64,000 nucleotides of DNA from Sphingomonas kyeonggiensis. GTDB lineage: Bacteria; Pseudomonadota; Alphaproteobacteria; Sphingomonadales; Sphingomonadaceae. The stretch is from NCBI RefSeq assembly GCF_030812785.1, contig NZ_JAUSTJ010000001.1:620001-684000 (forward strand), written 5' to 3'. This document shows, one piece after another, positions 30,007-39,273 of this stretch. Position 1 is the first letter of the stretch, and each line of letters starts with the position of its first letter. The notes under the pieces are model-generated. The model saw only the letters and a list, made by a program, of their open reading frames with translations. It was not told where the DNA came from and ran no database searches. The position numbers were made by a program, and so were the translations under genes.

Positions 30007-30091
30007 CCATCCCTCCTCCAAGCATCGTACTTCGCGCGCGACTCCACCGCCGACCGACGCTCCCCCCAGCATCCAAGCACCCGGATTCCCA
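30007..30091 (+). promoter_or_regulatory. C-rich, G-poor rho leader (possible rut-like autoregulatory segment)
   Basis: The 85 nt directly before the rho ATG contain 43 C and 14 G by hand count, in contrast to the balanced flanks. C-rich, G-poor RNA is the known kind of Rho loading site, and rho is autoregulated by attenuation in E. coli. No Shine-Dalgarno is visible before the ATG. The function is inferred. Confidence 0.4.
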
Positions 30092-31348
30092 ATGCATCTC
30101 AAGGACCTCAAGAAGAAAGCCCCCGCCGAACTGGTCTCGATGGCCGAGGAGCTCGGCGTGGAGAGCGCTTCGACGCTGCGCAAGCAGGACCTGCTGTTCG
30201 GCATCCTCAAGGCCGAGGCCGAGAATGGCGAGCAGATCCTGGGCCTGGGCACGATCGAGGTGCTGCCGGACGGCTTCGGCTTCCTGCGCAGCCCCGAGGC
30301 GAACTATCTCGCCGGCCCCGACGACATCTATGTCTCGCCCAACCAGGTCCGCAAGTTCGGCCTGCGCACCGGCGACACGGTGGAAGGCGAGATCCGCGCG
30401 CCCAAGGACGGCGAGCGCTATTTCGCGCTGGTCCGCCTCGTCTCGGTCAATTTCGACGATCCCGATGCGGTCCGCCACCGCGTCAATTTCGACAACCTCA
30501 CCCCGCTCTATCCCGAGAGCAAGCTGACGCTCGACCAGCTCGACCCGACCCAGAAGGACAAGTCGGCGCGCGTCATCGACATCGTCTCACCGCAGGGCAA
30601 GGGCCAGCGCACGCTGATCGTCGCGCCGCCGCGTGTCGGCAAGACGGTGATGCTGCAGAACATCGCCAAGGCGATCACCGATAACCATCCCGAAGTCTTC
30701 CTGATCGTGCTGCTCATCGACGAGCGCCCGGAAGAAGTCACCGACATGCAGCGCTCGGTGAAGGGCGAGGTGATCTCCTCGACCTTCGACGAACCGGCCC
30801 AGCGCCACGTGCAGGTCTCGGAAATGGTCATCGAAAAGGCCAAGCGCCTGGTCGAGCACAAGAAGGATGTCGTCATCCTGCTCGACTCGATCACCCGTCT
30901 CGGTCGCGCCTACAACACCGTGGTGCCGAGCTCGGGCAAGGTGCTGACCGGCGGTGTCGACGCGAACGCGCTGCAGCGCCCGAAGCGCTTCTTCGGTGCC
31001 GCGCGCAACATCGAGGAGGGCGGTTCGCTCTCGATCATCGCCACCGCACTGATCGACACCGGCAGCCGCATGGACGAAGTCATCTTCGAAGAGTTCAAGG
31101 GCACCGGTAACTCGGAAATCGTCCTCGACCGCAAGGTCGCCGACAAGCGCATCTTCCCGGCGCTCGACGTCGGCAAGTCGGGCACCCGCAAGGAAGAGCT
31201 GCTGGTCGACAAGGCCAAGCTCACCAAGATGTGGGTGCTGCGCCGCATCCTCATGCAGATGGGTACCGTCGACGCGATGGAGTTCCTGCTCGACAAGATG
31301 AAGGATTCGAAGACCAACGAGGATTTCTTCGACTCGATGAACCAGTAA
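30092..31348 (+). CDS. rho: Transcription termination factor Rho
   Basis: Hexameric RNA helicase that ends transcription. The 418-aa protein has the N-terminal [20 protein letters not shown] helical domain, the RNA-binding cold-shock-like domain with [13 protein letters not shown] near residue 65, Walker [11 protein letters not shown] near 178, [12 protein letters not shown] and the Q/R loop region [12 protein letters not shown] near 270. Short N-terminal domain without insertion. It is followed by an intrinsic terminator (31381-31406). Confidence 0.98.
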   Translation: MHLKDLKKKAPAELVSMAEELGVESASTLRKQDLLFGILKAEAENGEQILGLGTIEVLPDGFGFLRSPEANYLAGPDDIYVSPNQVRKFGLRTGDTVEGEIRAPKDGERYFALVRLVSVNFDDPDAVRHRVNFDNLTPLYPESKLTLDQLDPTQKDKSARVIDIVSPQGKGQRTLIVAPPRVGKTVMLQNIAKAITDNHPEVFLIVLLIDERPEEVTDMQRSVKGEVISSTFDEPAQRHVQVSEMVIEKAKRLVEHKKDVVILLDSITRLGRAYNTVVPSSGKVLTGGVDANALQRPKRFFGAARNIEEGGSLSIIATALIDTGSRMDEVIFEEFKGTGNSEIVLDRKVADKRIFPALDVGKSGTRKEELLVDKAKLTKMWVLRRILMQMGTVDAMEFLLDKMKDSKTNEDFFDSMNQ

Positions 31349-31356
31349 GCTTCCGC

Positions 31357-31370
31357 GCTCCACGTGGAAC
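31357..31370. other. parS-like site after rho
   Basis: GCTCCACGTGGAAC, one base from the palindrome GTTCCACGTGGAAC, in the rho-terC gap 3 kb right of the putative oriC. Confidence 0.6.
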
Positions 31371-31380
31371 AAGACGAAGA

Positions 31381-31406
31381 GGCCGGGCCCAGCGCCCGGC
31401 CTTTTT
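31381..31406 (+). terminator. Intrinsic terminator after rho
   Basis: GGCCGGGC and GCCCGGCC form an 8-bp stem with a 5-nt loop, followed at once by TTTTT. It ends the rho message 33 bp after its stop. Confidence 0.9.
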
Positions 31407-31469
31407 CGTTTTGTTGCTCAACATGTCCGGGCGCTTGCATGCGGCTGCAAGCGCGTTAGGGCTTGGGGG

Positions 31470-32171
31470 ATGCTCGACATGCTCCTCAGCGCCGCCGCAG
31501 CCGGAATCGGCTCTCCTGCCGATATCTGGCAGCATATCCTCGCCGATTTCTCGAACCTGGGCGATCCGTCTGCGCTCGCGGCATTCGGCTCGGTGCTGAT
31601 GATCGACCTGGTGCTGGCGGGTGACAATGCGATCGTCGTCGGCGCGCTTGCCGCGGGGCTTCCGGCGGACCAGCGCAAGAAGGTGATCCTGATCGGCATC
31701 GGTGCTGCGCTGGTACTGCGCATCGCCTTCGCGCTGATCGTCAGCTGGCTGATGGGGATTGTCGGCCTGATCTTCGCCGGCGGGCTGCTATTGCTCTGGG
31801 TAAGCTGGAAGTTCTGGCGCGAGATCCGCGAAGGCGGTCCGCATGCCGATGAGGTCGAATCGGGCCTGAAGCCGGCCAGGAGCTTCGCCGGAGCCGCCTG
31901 GGCCGTTGCCGTTGCCGACGTCTCGATGAGCCTCGACAATGTCCTCGCGGTCGCCGGCGCGGCGCGCGAGCATCCCGGCATCCTCGTTGTCGGCCTGCTG
32001 CTCTCGGTTGCGCTGATGGGCATCGCAGCGAACCTGATCGCCAAGCTGATCAACCGCTATCCCTGGATCGCCTATATCGGCCTGATCGTGATCGTCTTCG
32101 TGGCGTTCCGGATGATCTATGAAGGCTGGGTCGGCACGCACGAGACGCCGGGGATCACCAGCTTCTTCTGA
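31470..32171 (+). CDS. TerC family membrane protein (YjbE type)
   Basis: A 233-aa integral membrane protein with seven hydrophobic segments. It has the paired acidic TerC motifs SVLMIDLVLAGDNAIVVG near residue 42 and VAVADVSMSLDNVLAVAG near 150. TerC-family proteins are tied to tellurite resistance and, more recently, to manganese export and metallation of exported enzymes; the exact role here is not shown. A GGGGG ribosome-binding site precedes the ATG. Confidence 0.92.
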   Translation: MLDMLLSAAAAGIGSPADIWQHILADFSNLGDPSALAAFGSVLMIDLVLAGDNAIVVGALAAGLPADQRKKVILIGIGAALVLRIAFALIVSWLMGIVGLIFAGGLLLLWVSWKFWREIREGGPHADEVESGLKPARSFAGAAWAVAVADVSMSLDNVLAVAGAAREHPGILVVGLLLSVALMGIAANLIAKLINRYPWIAYIGLIVIVFVAFRMIYEGWVGTHETPGITSFF

Positions 32172-32174
32172 GGA

Positions 32175-33221
32175 TCAGCCGGCCCGACACCGGCCGGCAC
32201 CCACCTCGGCATCGAGGATGGCCTTCAGGATCGCTTCCGACCGCCTCTGGCCATAGCCGCGGCCATAGGCGGAGGAAGTGATCCCGACCACCAGGTTGCA
32301 GCTCGGCACGACATAGATCTTGTTGCCGCCATTGCCCGAGGCGAAGGACACGGTGACGGCAATGCCGCCGGCCTGATGCGTCTTGCGGTACCAGAAATAG
32401 CCATAGTGATCGGCATAGGGATCGCTGTCGGCGATGCTGACAACGCGCGCCGTCATCGCCGATATCCAGCGCGCGCTGACGATTCGGCGGCCGCCAAGCT
32501 GTCCCTTGTTCCGCACCATCTCACCGATCCGCGCAAGGTCCCGGGTGGTGAGCCAGAGATTGCCTTGGCCCTTGGTCACGCCTGCGGCATCGGAATCCCA
32601 GCGCCAGCGGGTGATGCCCAGCGGGGCGAACAGGCGCTGGCGGGCAAGGTCGGCCATTGTCTGACCCGTTGCCTTCGCCACCACGACGCCGGCGACATAA
32701 CTGGTGGCGGAATTGTACCGGTAGCGTGTGCCAGGCCTGGTCTCGGATGGCACGCCGCGGACAAAGGCGAGCGGGTTGGCTGCCTCGTCCATCCGATCCT
32801 CGTTGCCGGGGGATGCGGGATCCTCATCGAATGCCGCCAGGCCAGAACGCATGCTCAGCAGGTCGCGCATCGCCACCGGACCGATCGCGCTGCCTGCGGC
32901 TTCGGGCCAGTAGCGCGAGACCGGATCGTCCACCGATTGGATCGCACTGCGATCGATTGCGATGCCGACCATCAGCGCGGTCACGCTCTTGCCCGCCGAG
33001 CGGATGTCGTGAAGCTCGCCGGCGGCTGCGCCGTTATAATAGCGCTCGGCAACGCGCTTGCCGTGATGGAGCACCACAACACCGCGCAGGTCAGGATGCT
33101 CGTCTCGATCCCAGCGCGCGAGCAGGGCGTTGAGATCGGGGGGCGGGGAGGCGCTGGCAGATACTGCCAGCAAGGCGATGATCGCACATGTCGCCCGGCT
33201 CAGGGCCTTTACTCCCCGCAT
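32175..33221 (-). CDS. Exported serine hydrolase, beta-lactamase class C family
   Basis: A 348-aa exported protein: signal peptide about residues 1-25, then an AmpC-type fold. The SxxK nucleophile is in DIRSAGKSVTALMVG near residue 80, the tyrosine motif in YRYNSATSYVAGVV near 170, and the third motif region in HQAGG, followed by SGNGGNKIYVVP. The ATG at 33221 has an AGGGGAAG ribosome-binding site and opens the signal peptide. Substrate unknown; beta-lactamase activity should not be assumed. Confidence 0.9.
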   Translation of the reverse strand: MRGVKALSRATCAIIALLAVSASASPPPDLNALLARWDRDEHPDLRGVVVLHHGKRVAERYYNGAAAGELHDIRSAGKSVTALMVGIAIDRSAIQSVDDPVSRYWPEAAGSAIGPVAMRDLLSMRSGLAAFDEDPASPGNEDRMDEAANPLAFVRGVPSETRPGTRYRYNSATSYVAGVVVAKATGQTMADLARQRLFAPLGITRWRWDSDAAGVTKGQGNLWLTTRDLARIGEMVRNKGQLGGRRIVSARWISAMTARVVSIADSDPYADHYGYFWYRKTHQAGGIAVTVSFASGNGGNKIYVVPSCNLVVGITSSAYGRGYGQRRSEAILKAILDAEVGAGRCRAG

Positions 33222-33246
33222 GTTCTTCCCCTTTGTGACCGGTGGC

Positions 33247-33948
33247 TTAGCCGAGGTTCTTCGCAAAGAACTCGGCCGTCCGCCCATCCGCGAGCTTGGC
33301 GGCGTCGTCGGAGCGGCGCTTGCCGAAGGTGTCGGCGAAGCCATGATCCTTACCGGCATAGTCGAACAGCGTGATCTTGGGGTGGTCGTCCAGCCCTTCG
33401 TGCATCGCCGCCTGCGCTTCGGGGCTGACGAAATGATCGGCCTGGGGAATGTGCAACAGCACCGGGCGGGCGATGCCGTGCTTCTCGCCGAGCAGATTGT
33501 CGATGCCGACGCCGTAATAGCCGACGCTCGCATCGCTGTCGGTCCGCGTCGCGGTCATGAACGCCAGGCGGCCGCCCAGGCAGAAGCCGACCACGCCGAC
33601 CTTGCCGCCCTCGCCCAGCTGCGCGCGGGCCGCCTTGATCGTCGCTTCGATGTCGCGAATGCCGGCGTCCTGATTGAACTTGCCCATCAGCGCGAGCGCC
33701 TGCTGGAACTGCTCAGGCACGTCCGGATCGAGCTGGATACCCGGCTCGAGCCGCCAGAACAGGTCGGGCGCGAGGCTGAGATAGCCCTTGGCTGCCCAGT
33801 CGTCGCACTTCTGGCGGATGCCCGGGTTCACGCCGAAGATCTCCTGGATCACGATAACCGCTGCCCTGGGCGCGCCTTCGGGTCGGGCGACATAGGCCTG
33901 GAAGCTGCCGCTGCCGTCGATGGTATCGATGCTGATCATCTCGCTCAC
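33247..33948 (-). CDS. Dienelactone hydrolase family protein
   Basis: A 233-aa alpha/beta hydrolase of the carboxymethylenebutenolidase family. It has the cysteine nucleophile elbow VGFCLGGRLAF near residue 123, an Asp region QADHF and the catalytic His in GKDHGFAD. QEIFGVNPGIRQKCDDWAAKGY is the typical N-terminal block. It starts with GTG at 33948, overlapping the ogt stop (GTGA). The native substrate may not be dienelactone. Confidence 0.92.
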   Translation of the reverse strand: MSEMISIDTIDGSGSFQAYVARPEGAPRAAVIVIQEIFGVNPGIRQKCDDWAAKGYLSLAPDLFWRLEPGIQLDPDVPEQFQQALALMGKFNQDAGIRDIEATIKAARAQLGEGGKVGVVGFCLGGRLAFMTATRTDSDASVGYYGVGIDNLLGEKHGIARPVLLHIPQADHFVSPEAQAAMHEGLDDHPKITLFDYAGKDHGFADTFGKRRSDDAAKLADGRTAEFFAKNLG

Positions 33949-34421
33949 AATAAGGTCCTTCCGGAATAGCGCCGCTCATGATCGAGCAGCCAGGATTTGG
34001 TCTTGGGTCCTTCGCCGCCCGAATAATTGCCGAGCTTCCCGCCGTCGGCGAGGATTCGGTGGCAGGGGACGATGATGGGGAAGGGGTTGTTCGAGCAGAT
34101 CTGGCCGATCGCCCGCGCGCTCGATCCGGTGATCCGGGCGAGCCCGCCATAGCTCAGCGTCTCGCCATAGCCGATGGCCATCATCGCCTGGCGTAGCTCT
34201 GTTCCACGTGAAGTGGGCAGGGGCTGGAGCGGGAGATCGAAATCCTGCCGCGTGCCGGCGAACCATTGCTCGAGCTGCTCGATGGCGACGCGGACCGCGG
34301 CGGCATTGCCGGGCGCGGGTGAACCTTCGCCGATCCGGATCGAAACCAGCACGTCTTCACCGCCTTCGACCCGCACCGGACCGATGGGCGTTGCGATCAC
34401 ACCATGGTCGCGCGCATACAT
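33945..34421 (-). CDS. ogt: Methylated-DNA--protein-cysteine methyltransferase
   Basis: Suicide enzyme removing alkyl groups from O6-alkylguanine. The 158-aa protein has the acceptor cysteine in IIVPCHRIL near residue 122, the helix-turn-helix SYGGLARITGSSARAIGQ and the asparagine-hinge NNPFPII. Ada-type or Ogt-type cannot be separated firmly, but there is no Ada N-terminal domain. A parS-like half-degenerate site lies in it at 34201-34214. Confidence 0.94.
   Translation of the reverse strand: MYARDHGVIATPIGPVRVEGGEDVLVSIRIGEGSPAPGNAAAVRVAIEQLEQWFAGTRQDFDLPLQPLPTSRGTELRQAMMAIGYGETLSYGGLARITGSSARAIGQICSNNPFPIIVPCHRILADGGKLGNYSGGEGPKTKSWLLDHERRYSGRTLL
34201..34214. other. Weak parS-like site inside ogt
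   Basis: GTTCCACGTGAAGT keeps the left half and central CACGTG of the parS palindrome but differs at the last two positions. It may be chance. Confidence 0.3.
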
Positions 34422-34468
34422 GGGTTCGAATTAGCAGTCGCCCTGCGGCGTGCGCAACGGAGATACCC

Positions 34469-34702
34469 ATGAAGATCAATGTCGAGGTGGAGTGCACGCC
34501 AGAGGAAGCGCGGCGCGCGATGGGCCTGCCCGATCTGGCGCCGGTGCACGAGCGCTATATCGCGATGATGGTCGATGCGATCGACAAGCAGGGCAGCCCG
34601 GAAGCCTTCCAGAAGATGCTGCAGAGCTGGGCGCCGATGAGCGAGGCCGGCATGGGCTTCTGGCGCGCGATGTTCGACGCCGGGAGCAAGACCGACAAAT
34701 AA
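34469..34702 (+). CDS. DUF6489-like small protein
   Basis: A 77-aa protein beginning MKINVEVECTPEEARRAMGLPDL and ending in a helical stretch (FQKMLQSWAPMSEAGMGFWRAMF). The pattern recalls small alphaproteobacterial DUF6489 proteins; polyhydroxyalkanoate-type or other roles are unknown. CGGAGA precedes the ATG. Its stop shares one base with the mnmE ATG (TAATG), so it leads the mnmE-parB block. Confidence 0.75.
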   Translation: MKINVEVECTPEEARRAMGLPDLAPVHERYIAMMVDAIDKQGSPEAFQKMLQSWAPMSEAGMGFWRAMFDAGSKTDK

Positions 34703-35985
34703 TGGATACGATCTACGCGGTATCGAGCGGTGCCCCGCCCGCTGCCATCGCGGTGCTGCGCGTGAGCGGCCCGGGGGCATTCGAGGTGGTGCGGGAATTC
34801 GCCGGCGATTTGCCCGAGCCGCGCCGGGCCGCGGTGCGGGCGTTGCGCGATCCTGCCGATGGAACGCTGCTCGATCGGGCGCTGGTTCTCTGCTTTCCCG
34901 GCCCGCGCAGCGCGACGGGGGAGGATCTGGCGGAGTTCCATCTCCATGGCGGCCGGGCGGTGGTCCGCGCGGTCGAGGCTGCGCTTGCTGGCCGGCCGGG
35001 GCTGCGCTCGGCCGAGCCGGGCGAGTTCACCCGGCGCGCGCTTCAGCATGGCCGGATCGACCTGAGCGAGGCGGAAGGGCTGGGCGACCTGCTGATGGCG
35101 GAGACCGAGGCGCAGCGCCGGTCCGCGATCCGGTCGGCCGAAGGCGCGGTGCGGCGCGCGGTCGAGGGCTGGACCGACCGGCTGCTCGGGCTCGCTGCCC
35201 GGGTCGAGGCCGAGCTCGATCATAGCGACGAGGACGATGTCGCGGACGCCGCGCTGCTGCCTGCGATCCGGTCGGGCGCGGCTTTGCTGGCGGCGGATAT
35301 CGAGGCGGTGGCGGATCGGCCGCCGGTCGAGCGGTTGCGTGACGGCATTCGCGTGGTGCTGGCCGGGCCGCCCAATGCCGGCAAGTCGTCGCTGCTCAAC
35401 GCGATGGCCGGGCGCGATGCGGCAATCGTCTCGCCGATCTCCGGGACGACGCGCGACCGGATCGAGGCGCCGGTGGTACGCGGCGGGATCGCCTGGCTGC
35501 TGATCGACACGGCGGGACTGGCCGAACTGCCGGGCGACGAGATCGAGGCGATCGGTATCGCCCGCGCGCAGGCGGCGCAGGTCGAGGCGGACATTCTGCT
35601 GTGGCTCGGCGATGAGAAGCCGCCGGCGCATGATCATCTCCTCTGGCTCAATCCGCGTGCCGATCTGCCGGGAAGGGGCGCGGCGGAGGGGCGAACATCG
35701 CTATCATCGCTCACTGGCGAAGGGCTGGATGCGCTGTGGGAGGCGATGGCCGGGCTCGCGGGCGACCTGCTTCCGCCGCCCGATCTGATGGCGCTCAATG
35801 CCCGGCAACGGGCGCTGTGCCAGTCCGCTGCTGCCGCCTTGCAGGCGATTTCCCGTGAAAGCGATCTGCTGCTGATCGCCGAGCAGCTGCGCAGCGCGAT
35901 GCGGGCGTTCGATGCGATCACCGGGAGGGCGGGGGTCGAGGCGATGCTCGACGCGCTGTTCGGGCGTTTCTGCATAGGCAAGTAG
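34702..35985 (+). CDS. mnmE: tRNA modification GTPase MnmE
   Basis: With MnmG makes the 5-carboxymethylaminomethyl group on wobble uridine of certain tRNAs. The 427-aa protein has the N-terminal folate-binding domain ([21 protein letters not shown]), a helical domain holding an inserted G domain with [10 protein letters not shown] near residue 222, SGTTRD and DTAGL, and the C-terminal FCIGK with the catalytic cysteine. It overlaps the stop of the DUF6489 gene by 1 nt. Confidence 0.96.
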   Translation: MDTIYAVSSGAPPAAIAVLRVSGPGAFEVVREFAGDLPEPRRAAVRALRDPADGTLLDRALVLCFPGPRSATGEDLAEFHLHGGRAVVRAVEAALAGRPGLRSAEPGEFTRRALQHGRIDLSEAEGLGDLLMAETEAQRRSAIRSAEGAVRRAVEGWTDRLLGLAARVEAELDHSDEDDVADAALLPAIRSGAALLAADIEAVADRPPVERLRDGIRVVLAGPPNAGKSSLLNAMAGRDAAIVSPISGTTRDRIEAPVVRGGIAWLLIDTAGLAELPGDEIEAIGIARAQAAQVEADILLWLGDEKPPAHDHLLWLNPRADLPGRGAAEGRTSLSSLTGEGLDALWEAMAGLAGDLLPPPDLMALNARQRALCQSAAAALQAISRESDLLLIAEQLRSAMRAFDAITGRAGVEAMLDALFGRFCIGK

Positions 35986-35987
35986 AT

Positions 35988-36001
35988 GTTCCACGTGGAA
36001 C
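35988..36001. other. parS site between mnmE and mnmG
   Basis: GTTCCACGTGGAAC is a perfect 14-bp palindrome (TGTTCCACGTGGAACG in its wider form), matching the bacterial ParB-binding consensus TGTTNCACGTGNAACA. It lies 2.5 kb upstream of parA. Confidence 0.88.
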
Positions 36002-36041
36002 GGTTTTGACGGCGGGCCCGCGATTCTGTAGCGCGCGGGCA

Positions 36042-37874
36042 ATGGATTTCGATGTCATCGTCATCGGCGGCGGGCACGCCGGCACCGAAGCGGCTGCCGC
36101 TTCGGCACGCCGGGGTGCACGTACGGCCTTGCTCAGCTTCGACCTGACGAAGCTGGGGGCGATGTCGTGCAACCCAGCGATCGGAGGACTGGGCAAGGGC
36201 CATCTGGTCCGCGAGGTCGACGCGTTCGACGGACTGATGGGCCGTGCGACCGATGCCGCGGGCATCCATTACCGCATGCTCAACCGCTCGAAGGGCACCG
36301 CCGTCCAGGGACCGCGGGTCCAGGCCGACCGGGTGCGCTATGCCGCGGCGATCCAGAAGCTGCTCGCGGAACAGCCCGACCTGCGCCTGGTCGCGGGAGA
36401 AGCCGAGGCGCTGGAGCTGGTGGGCGGCGCAGTCGCAGGTGTTCGCCTGGCAGACGGCAGCCTGCTCAGCTGCCGCGCCGTGGTGCTTGCCACCGGGACC
36501 TTCCTTGGCGGCCGCATCTTCCGCGGCGAGGAGCGCGAGACCGGTGGTCGGGTAGGCGAGGGCTCCGCGATCCGGCTGGCCGAGCAGCTGCGTGAACTGA
36601 ACCTGCCGATGGCCCGGCTCAAGACCGGCACGCCGCCGCGTCTCGACGGCCGCACGATCGATTGGGCGCGGATCGAGGAGCAGCCCTCGGATGCCGAGCC
36701 CTGGACCATGTCGCCGCTCACCGCGAGCCGGGTTCTTCCCCAGCTTCATTGCGGCGTCACGCGGACTACCCATGCGACGCATGATGCGATCCGCTCGGGG
36801 CTCGATCGTTCGCCCTTGTTCACCGGGGCGATCGATGCGCAGGGGCCGCGCTACTGTCCGTCGATCGAGGACAAGATTCATCGCTTCGGCGACCGGGACG
36901 GGCACCAGATCTTCCTCGAGCCCGAAGGGCTCGACACGCACCTGATCTATCCGAACGGCATGTCGACCTCGCTGCCGGTCGATGTGCAGGTGGCGATGGT
37001 CAATTCGATCCCGGGGCTCGAGCGGGCGCTGATCATCACGCCGGGCTATGCGGTCGAGTATGACCATATCGATCCGCGTGCGCTCGACGCCACGCTGGGG
37101 TTGCCGGCGATCCCGGGCGTATGGTGTGCCGGGCAGATCAACGGCACCACTGGTTACGAGGAAGCGGCGGGGCAGGGGCTGGTCGCCGGGCTCAACGCCG
37201 CCGCTTACGCCCGGGACCTCGCCCCGCTGATCCTCGATCGCGCGACTTCCTATCTCGGGGTCATGGTCGATGACCTGGTGCTGCAGGGCGTCACGGAGCC
37301 CTATCGCATGCTCACCGCCCGGGCCGAGTTCCGCCTGCGCCTGCGTGCCGACAATGCCGGGACGCGGCTGGGCCCGATCGCTGCCGAGCTGGGCTGCCTC
37401 GGGCCCGAGCGGTTGGCCTGGCTACAGGCGCGCGCACAGGGCAGGGCTAAGCTCGACGAAGCCTTTGCCGTCATCCGCACCGCTTCGGCGCTCGGCGCGC
37501 GCGGTGCCCCGGTTGCCCAGGATGGCGCCAAGCGCCCGGCGCGCGAATGGCTGCGCTTCCCGGGGATCGAGCTCGATCATCTCGACGTGCATCCCGAGGC
37601 CGATCCGGCGCTGCTCGCGGAGTATGTCGAGGATGCCCGCTACGCCCCCTATCTCGAACGGCAGGAGGCAGAGGTTGCGCAGTTGCGCAGCAATGATGCC
37701 GTGAAGCTCCCCGCGGACATGGACTTTGCCGCGATCGCCGGCCTCTCCAACGAGATGGTCGAGAAACTCGATGCCTCGCGCCCCGAGACGATCGGAGCGG
37801 CGGCGCGTATCCGCGGCATCACCCCCGCGGCGCTGTCTGCCATCCTCCTGCACGCACGGCGGCGCGCGGCATGA
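36042..37874 (+). CDS. mnmG: tRNA uridine-5-carboxymethylaminomethyl(34) synthesis enzyme MnmG
   Basis: FAD-dependent partner of MnmE. The 610-aa protein has the Rossmann FAD site [59 protein letters not shown] and the helical C-terminal domain. The ATG at 36042 starts the FAD site at the usual position. It overlaps rsmG by 4 nt. Confidence 0.97.
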   Translation: MDFDVIVIGGGHAGTEAAAASARRGARTALLSFDLTKLGAMSCNPAIGGLGKGHLVREVDAFDGLMGRATDAAGIHYRMLNRSKGTAVQGPRVQADRVRYAAAIQKLLAEQPDLRLVAGEAEALELVGGAVAGVRLADGSLLSCRAVVLATGTFLGGRIFRGEERETGGRVGEGSAIRLAEQLRELNLPMARLKTGTPPRLDGRTIDWARIEEQPSDAEPWTMSPLTASRVLPQLHCGVTRTTHATHDAIRSGLDRSPLFTGAIDAQGPRYCPSIEDKIHRFGDRDGHQIFLEPEGLDTHLIYPNGMSTSLPVDVQVAMVNSIPGLERALIITPGYAVEYDHIDPRALDATLGLPAIPGVWCAGQINGTTGYEEAAGQGLVAGLNAAAYARDLAPLILDRATSYLGVMVDDLVLQGVTEPYRMLTARAEFRLRLRADNAGTRLGPIAAELGCLGPERLAWLQARAQGRAKLDEAFAVIRTASALGARGAPVAQDGAKRPAREWLRFPGIELDHLDVHPEADPALLAEYVEDARYAPYLERQEAEVAQLRSNDAVKLPADMDFAAIAGLSNEMVEKLDASRPETIGAAARIRGITPAALSAILLHARRRAA

Positions 37875-38494
37875 CCGAAGACGAGGCACGCGACTGGATC
37901 CGTGCACATTTCAATGTTTCACGTGAAACGCAGCTACAGCGCTTCGGCGAGATCCTGCGTGAGGAATCGCCCCGACAGAACCTTATTTCGGCGGCAAGCT
38001 TCGACGCGCTCTGGGCGCGGCACTTCGTCGATTCGGCCCAGCTCATCCCGCTGGCCGCGGAAGCGGGGGAGGGTGCCTGGGTCGATGTCGGCACCGGTGC
38101 CGGCATGCCCGGCCTGGTCGTCGCGCTGCTGATCGACCGCCCGGTGGTGATGGTCGAGCCGCGGATTCGGCGTGTCGAGTTCCTGCGCGGGGCGGTCGAG
38201 GCGCTTAGCATCTCTGAGCGCGCCAGCGTCGTCCACGGGAAGATCGAAAGCTATCAGCCCAAGGCGAAGGCGGCGGTGGTTTCGGCCCGCGCCGTCGCCG
38301 CGCTGCCCGATCTGTTCAAATCCACGGCACATTGCACAGACTCGTCCACAATCTGGTTGCTCCCGAAGGGGCGAAGCGTGCAATCGGAGGTGGATGCGGC
38401 GCGCGCGAAATGGCAGGGTGCGTTTCACGTGGAACCCAGCATCACATCGCCTGAATCGGGTATCGTGGTCGCGCGAAAGGTACGCCCCAGATGA
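37871..38494 (+). CDS. rsmG: 16S rRNA (guanine527-N7)-methyltransferase
   Basis: Methylates G527 of 16S rRNA. The 207-aa protein has the SAM site [18 protein letters not shown] near residue 78 and [18 protein letters not shown]. It sits between mnmG and parA with 4-nt overlaps on both sides (ATGA). Two parS sites lie within it, near its start and near its end. Confidence 0.95.
   Translation: MTEDEARDWIRAHFNVSRETQLQRFGEILREESPRQNLISAASFDALWARHFVDSAQLIPLAAEAGEGAWVDVGTGAGMPGLVVALLIDRPVVMVEPRIRRVEFLRGAVEALSISERASVVHGKIESYQPKAKAAVVSARAVAALPDLFKSTAHCTDSSTIWLLPKGRSVQSEVDAARAKWQGAFHVEPSITSPESGIVVARKVRPR
37916..37929. other. parS site at the start of rsmG
   Basis: GTTTCACGTGAAAC, a perfect palindrome; the wider TGTTTCACGTGAAACG matches 15 of 16 bases of the canonical parS. 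Confidence 0.92.
38422..38435. other. parS site at the end of rsmG, 55 bp before parA
   Basis: GTTTCACGTGGAAC combines one half of each canonical parS variant. Confidence 0.85.
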
Positions 38495-39273
38495 TCTGCA
38501 TCGCTATCGCCAACCAGAAGGGTGGGGTGGGCAAGACCACCACGGCGATCAATGTCGGCACCGCGCTCGCCGCGACCGGCCAGCGTGTGCTGCTGATCGA
38601 CTTCGATCCGCAGGGCAACGCCTCGACCGGGCTCGGCATCGGCCGGGCCGAGCGCGAGCATTCGACCTATGACCTGCTGGTCAGCGACGCGAACCTCGAG
38701 GATGTTGCGGTGCCGACCAAGGTGCCGGGGCTCGACATCATCCCGGCGACGCAGGACCTGTCGGGCGCCGAGATCGAGCTGATCGAGTTCGAGGCGCGCA
38801 CCCACCGGCTCGACAGCGCGATCGCCCGCCATCATGCGCAGCGCTGGGATGTGATCCTGATCGACTGCCCGCCCTCGCTCGGCCTGCTGACGATCAACGC
38901 GATGGTCGCGGCGCATGCGCTGCTCGTGCCGCTCCAGTGCGAGTTCTTCGCGCTCGAGGGTCTCAGCCAGCTGCTCAGCACCGTCGAGCGGATTCGCGGC
39001 CGCTTCAATCCCGGCCTGTCGATCCTCGGCGTGGTGCTGACCATGTACGATCGCCGCAACCGCCTGACCGATCAGGTTTCGGACGATGTCCGCGCCGTGC
39101 TCGGCCGCGTGGTGTTCGACACGGTGATCCCGCGCAACGTCCGCCTTTCCGAAGCGCCGAGCCACGGGCTGCCGGCGCTGATCTACGATCATCGCTGCCC
39201 GGGCTCCGAAGCCTATATCGCGCTCGCCCGCGAAGTGATCGATCGCCTGCCCAAGCTCAAGAAGGCCGCATGA
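38491..39273 (+). CDS. parA: Chromosome partitioning ATPase ParA
   Basis: Walker-type ATPase that binds the nucleoid and moves ParB-parS complexes. The 260-aa protein starts [20 protein letters not shown] with the deviant Walker A box, has VLLIDFDPQGNASTGLG and DVILIDCPPSLGLL (Walker B). The short N-terminus marks it as chromosomal type. ATG overlaps the rsmG stop, leaving no room for a private promoter. Confidence 0.97.
   Translation: MICIAIANQKGGVGKTTTAINVGTALAATGQRVLLIDFDPQGNASTGLGIGRAEREHSTYDLLVSDANLEDVAVPTKVPGLDIIPATQDLSGAEIELIEFEARTHRLDSAIARHHAQRWDVILIDCPPSLGLLTINAMVAAHALLVPLQCEFFALEGLSQLLSTVERIRGRFNPGLSILGVVLTMYDRRNRLTDQVSDDVRAVLGRVVFDTVIPRNVRLSEAPSHGLPALIYDHRCPGSEAYIALAREVIDRLPKLKKAA

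Noticed and set aside
32175..33221. Antibiotic-resistance beta-lactamase
   Set aside because: The fold family is shared with many esterases and peptidases; the motifs do not show that beta-lactams are the substrate.
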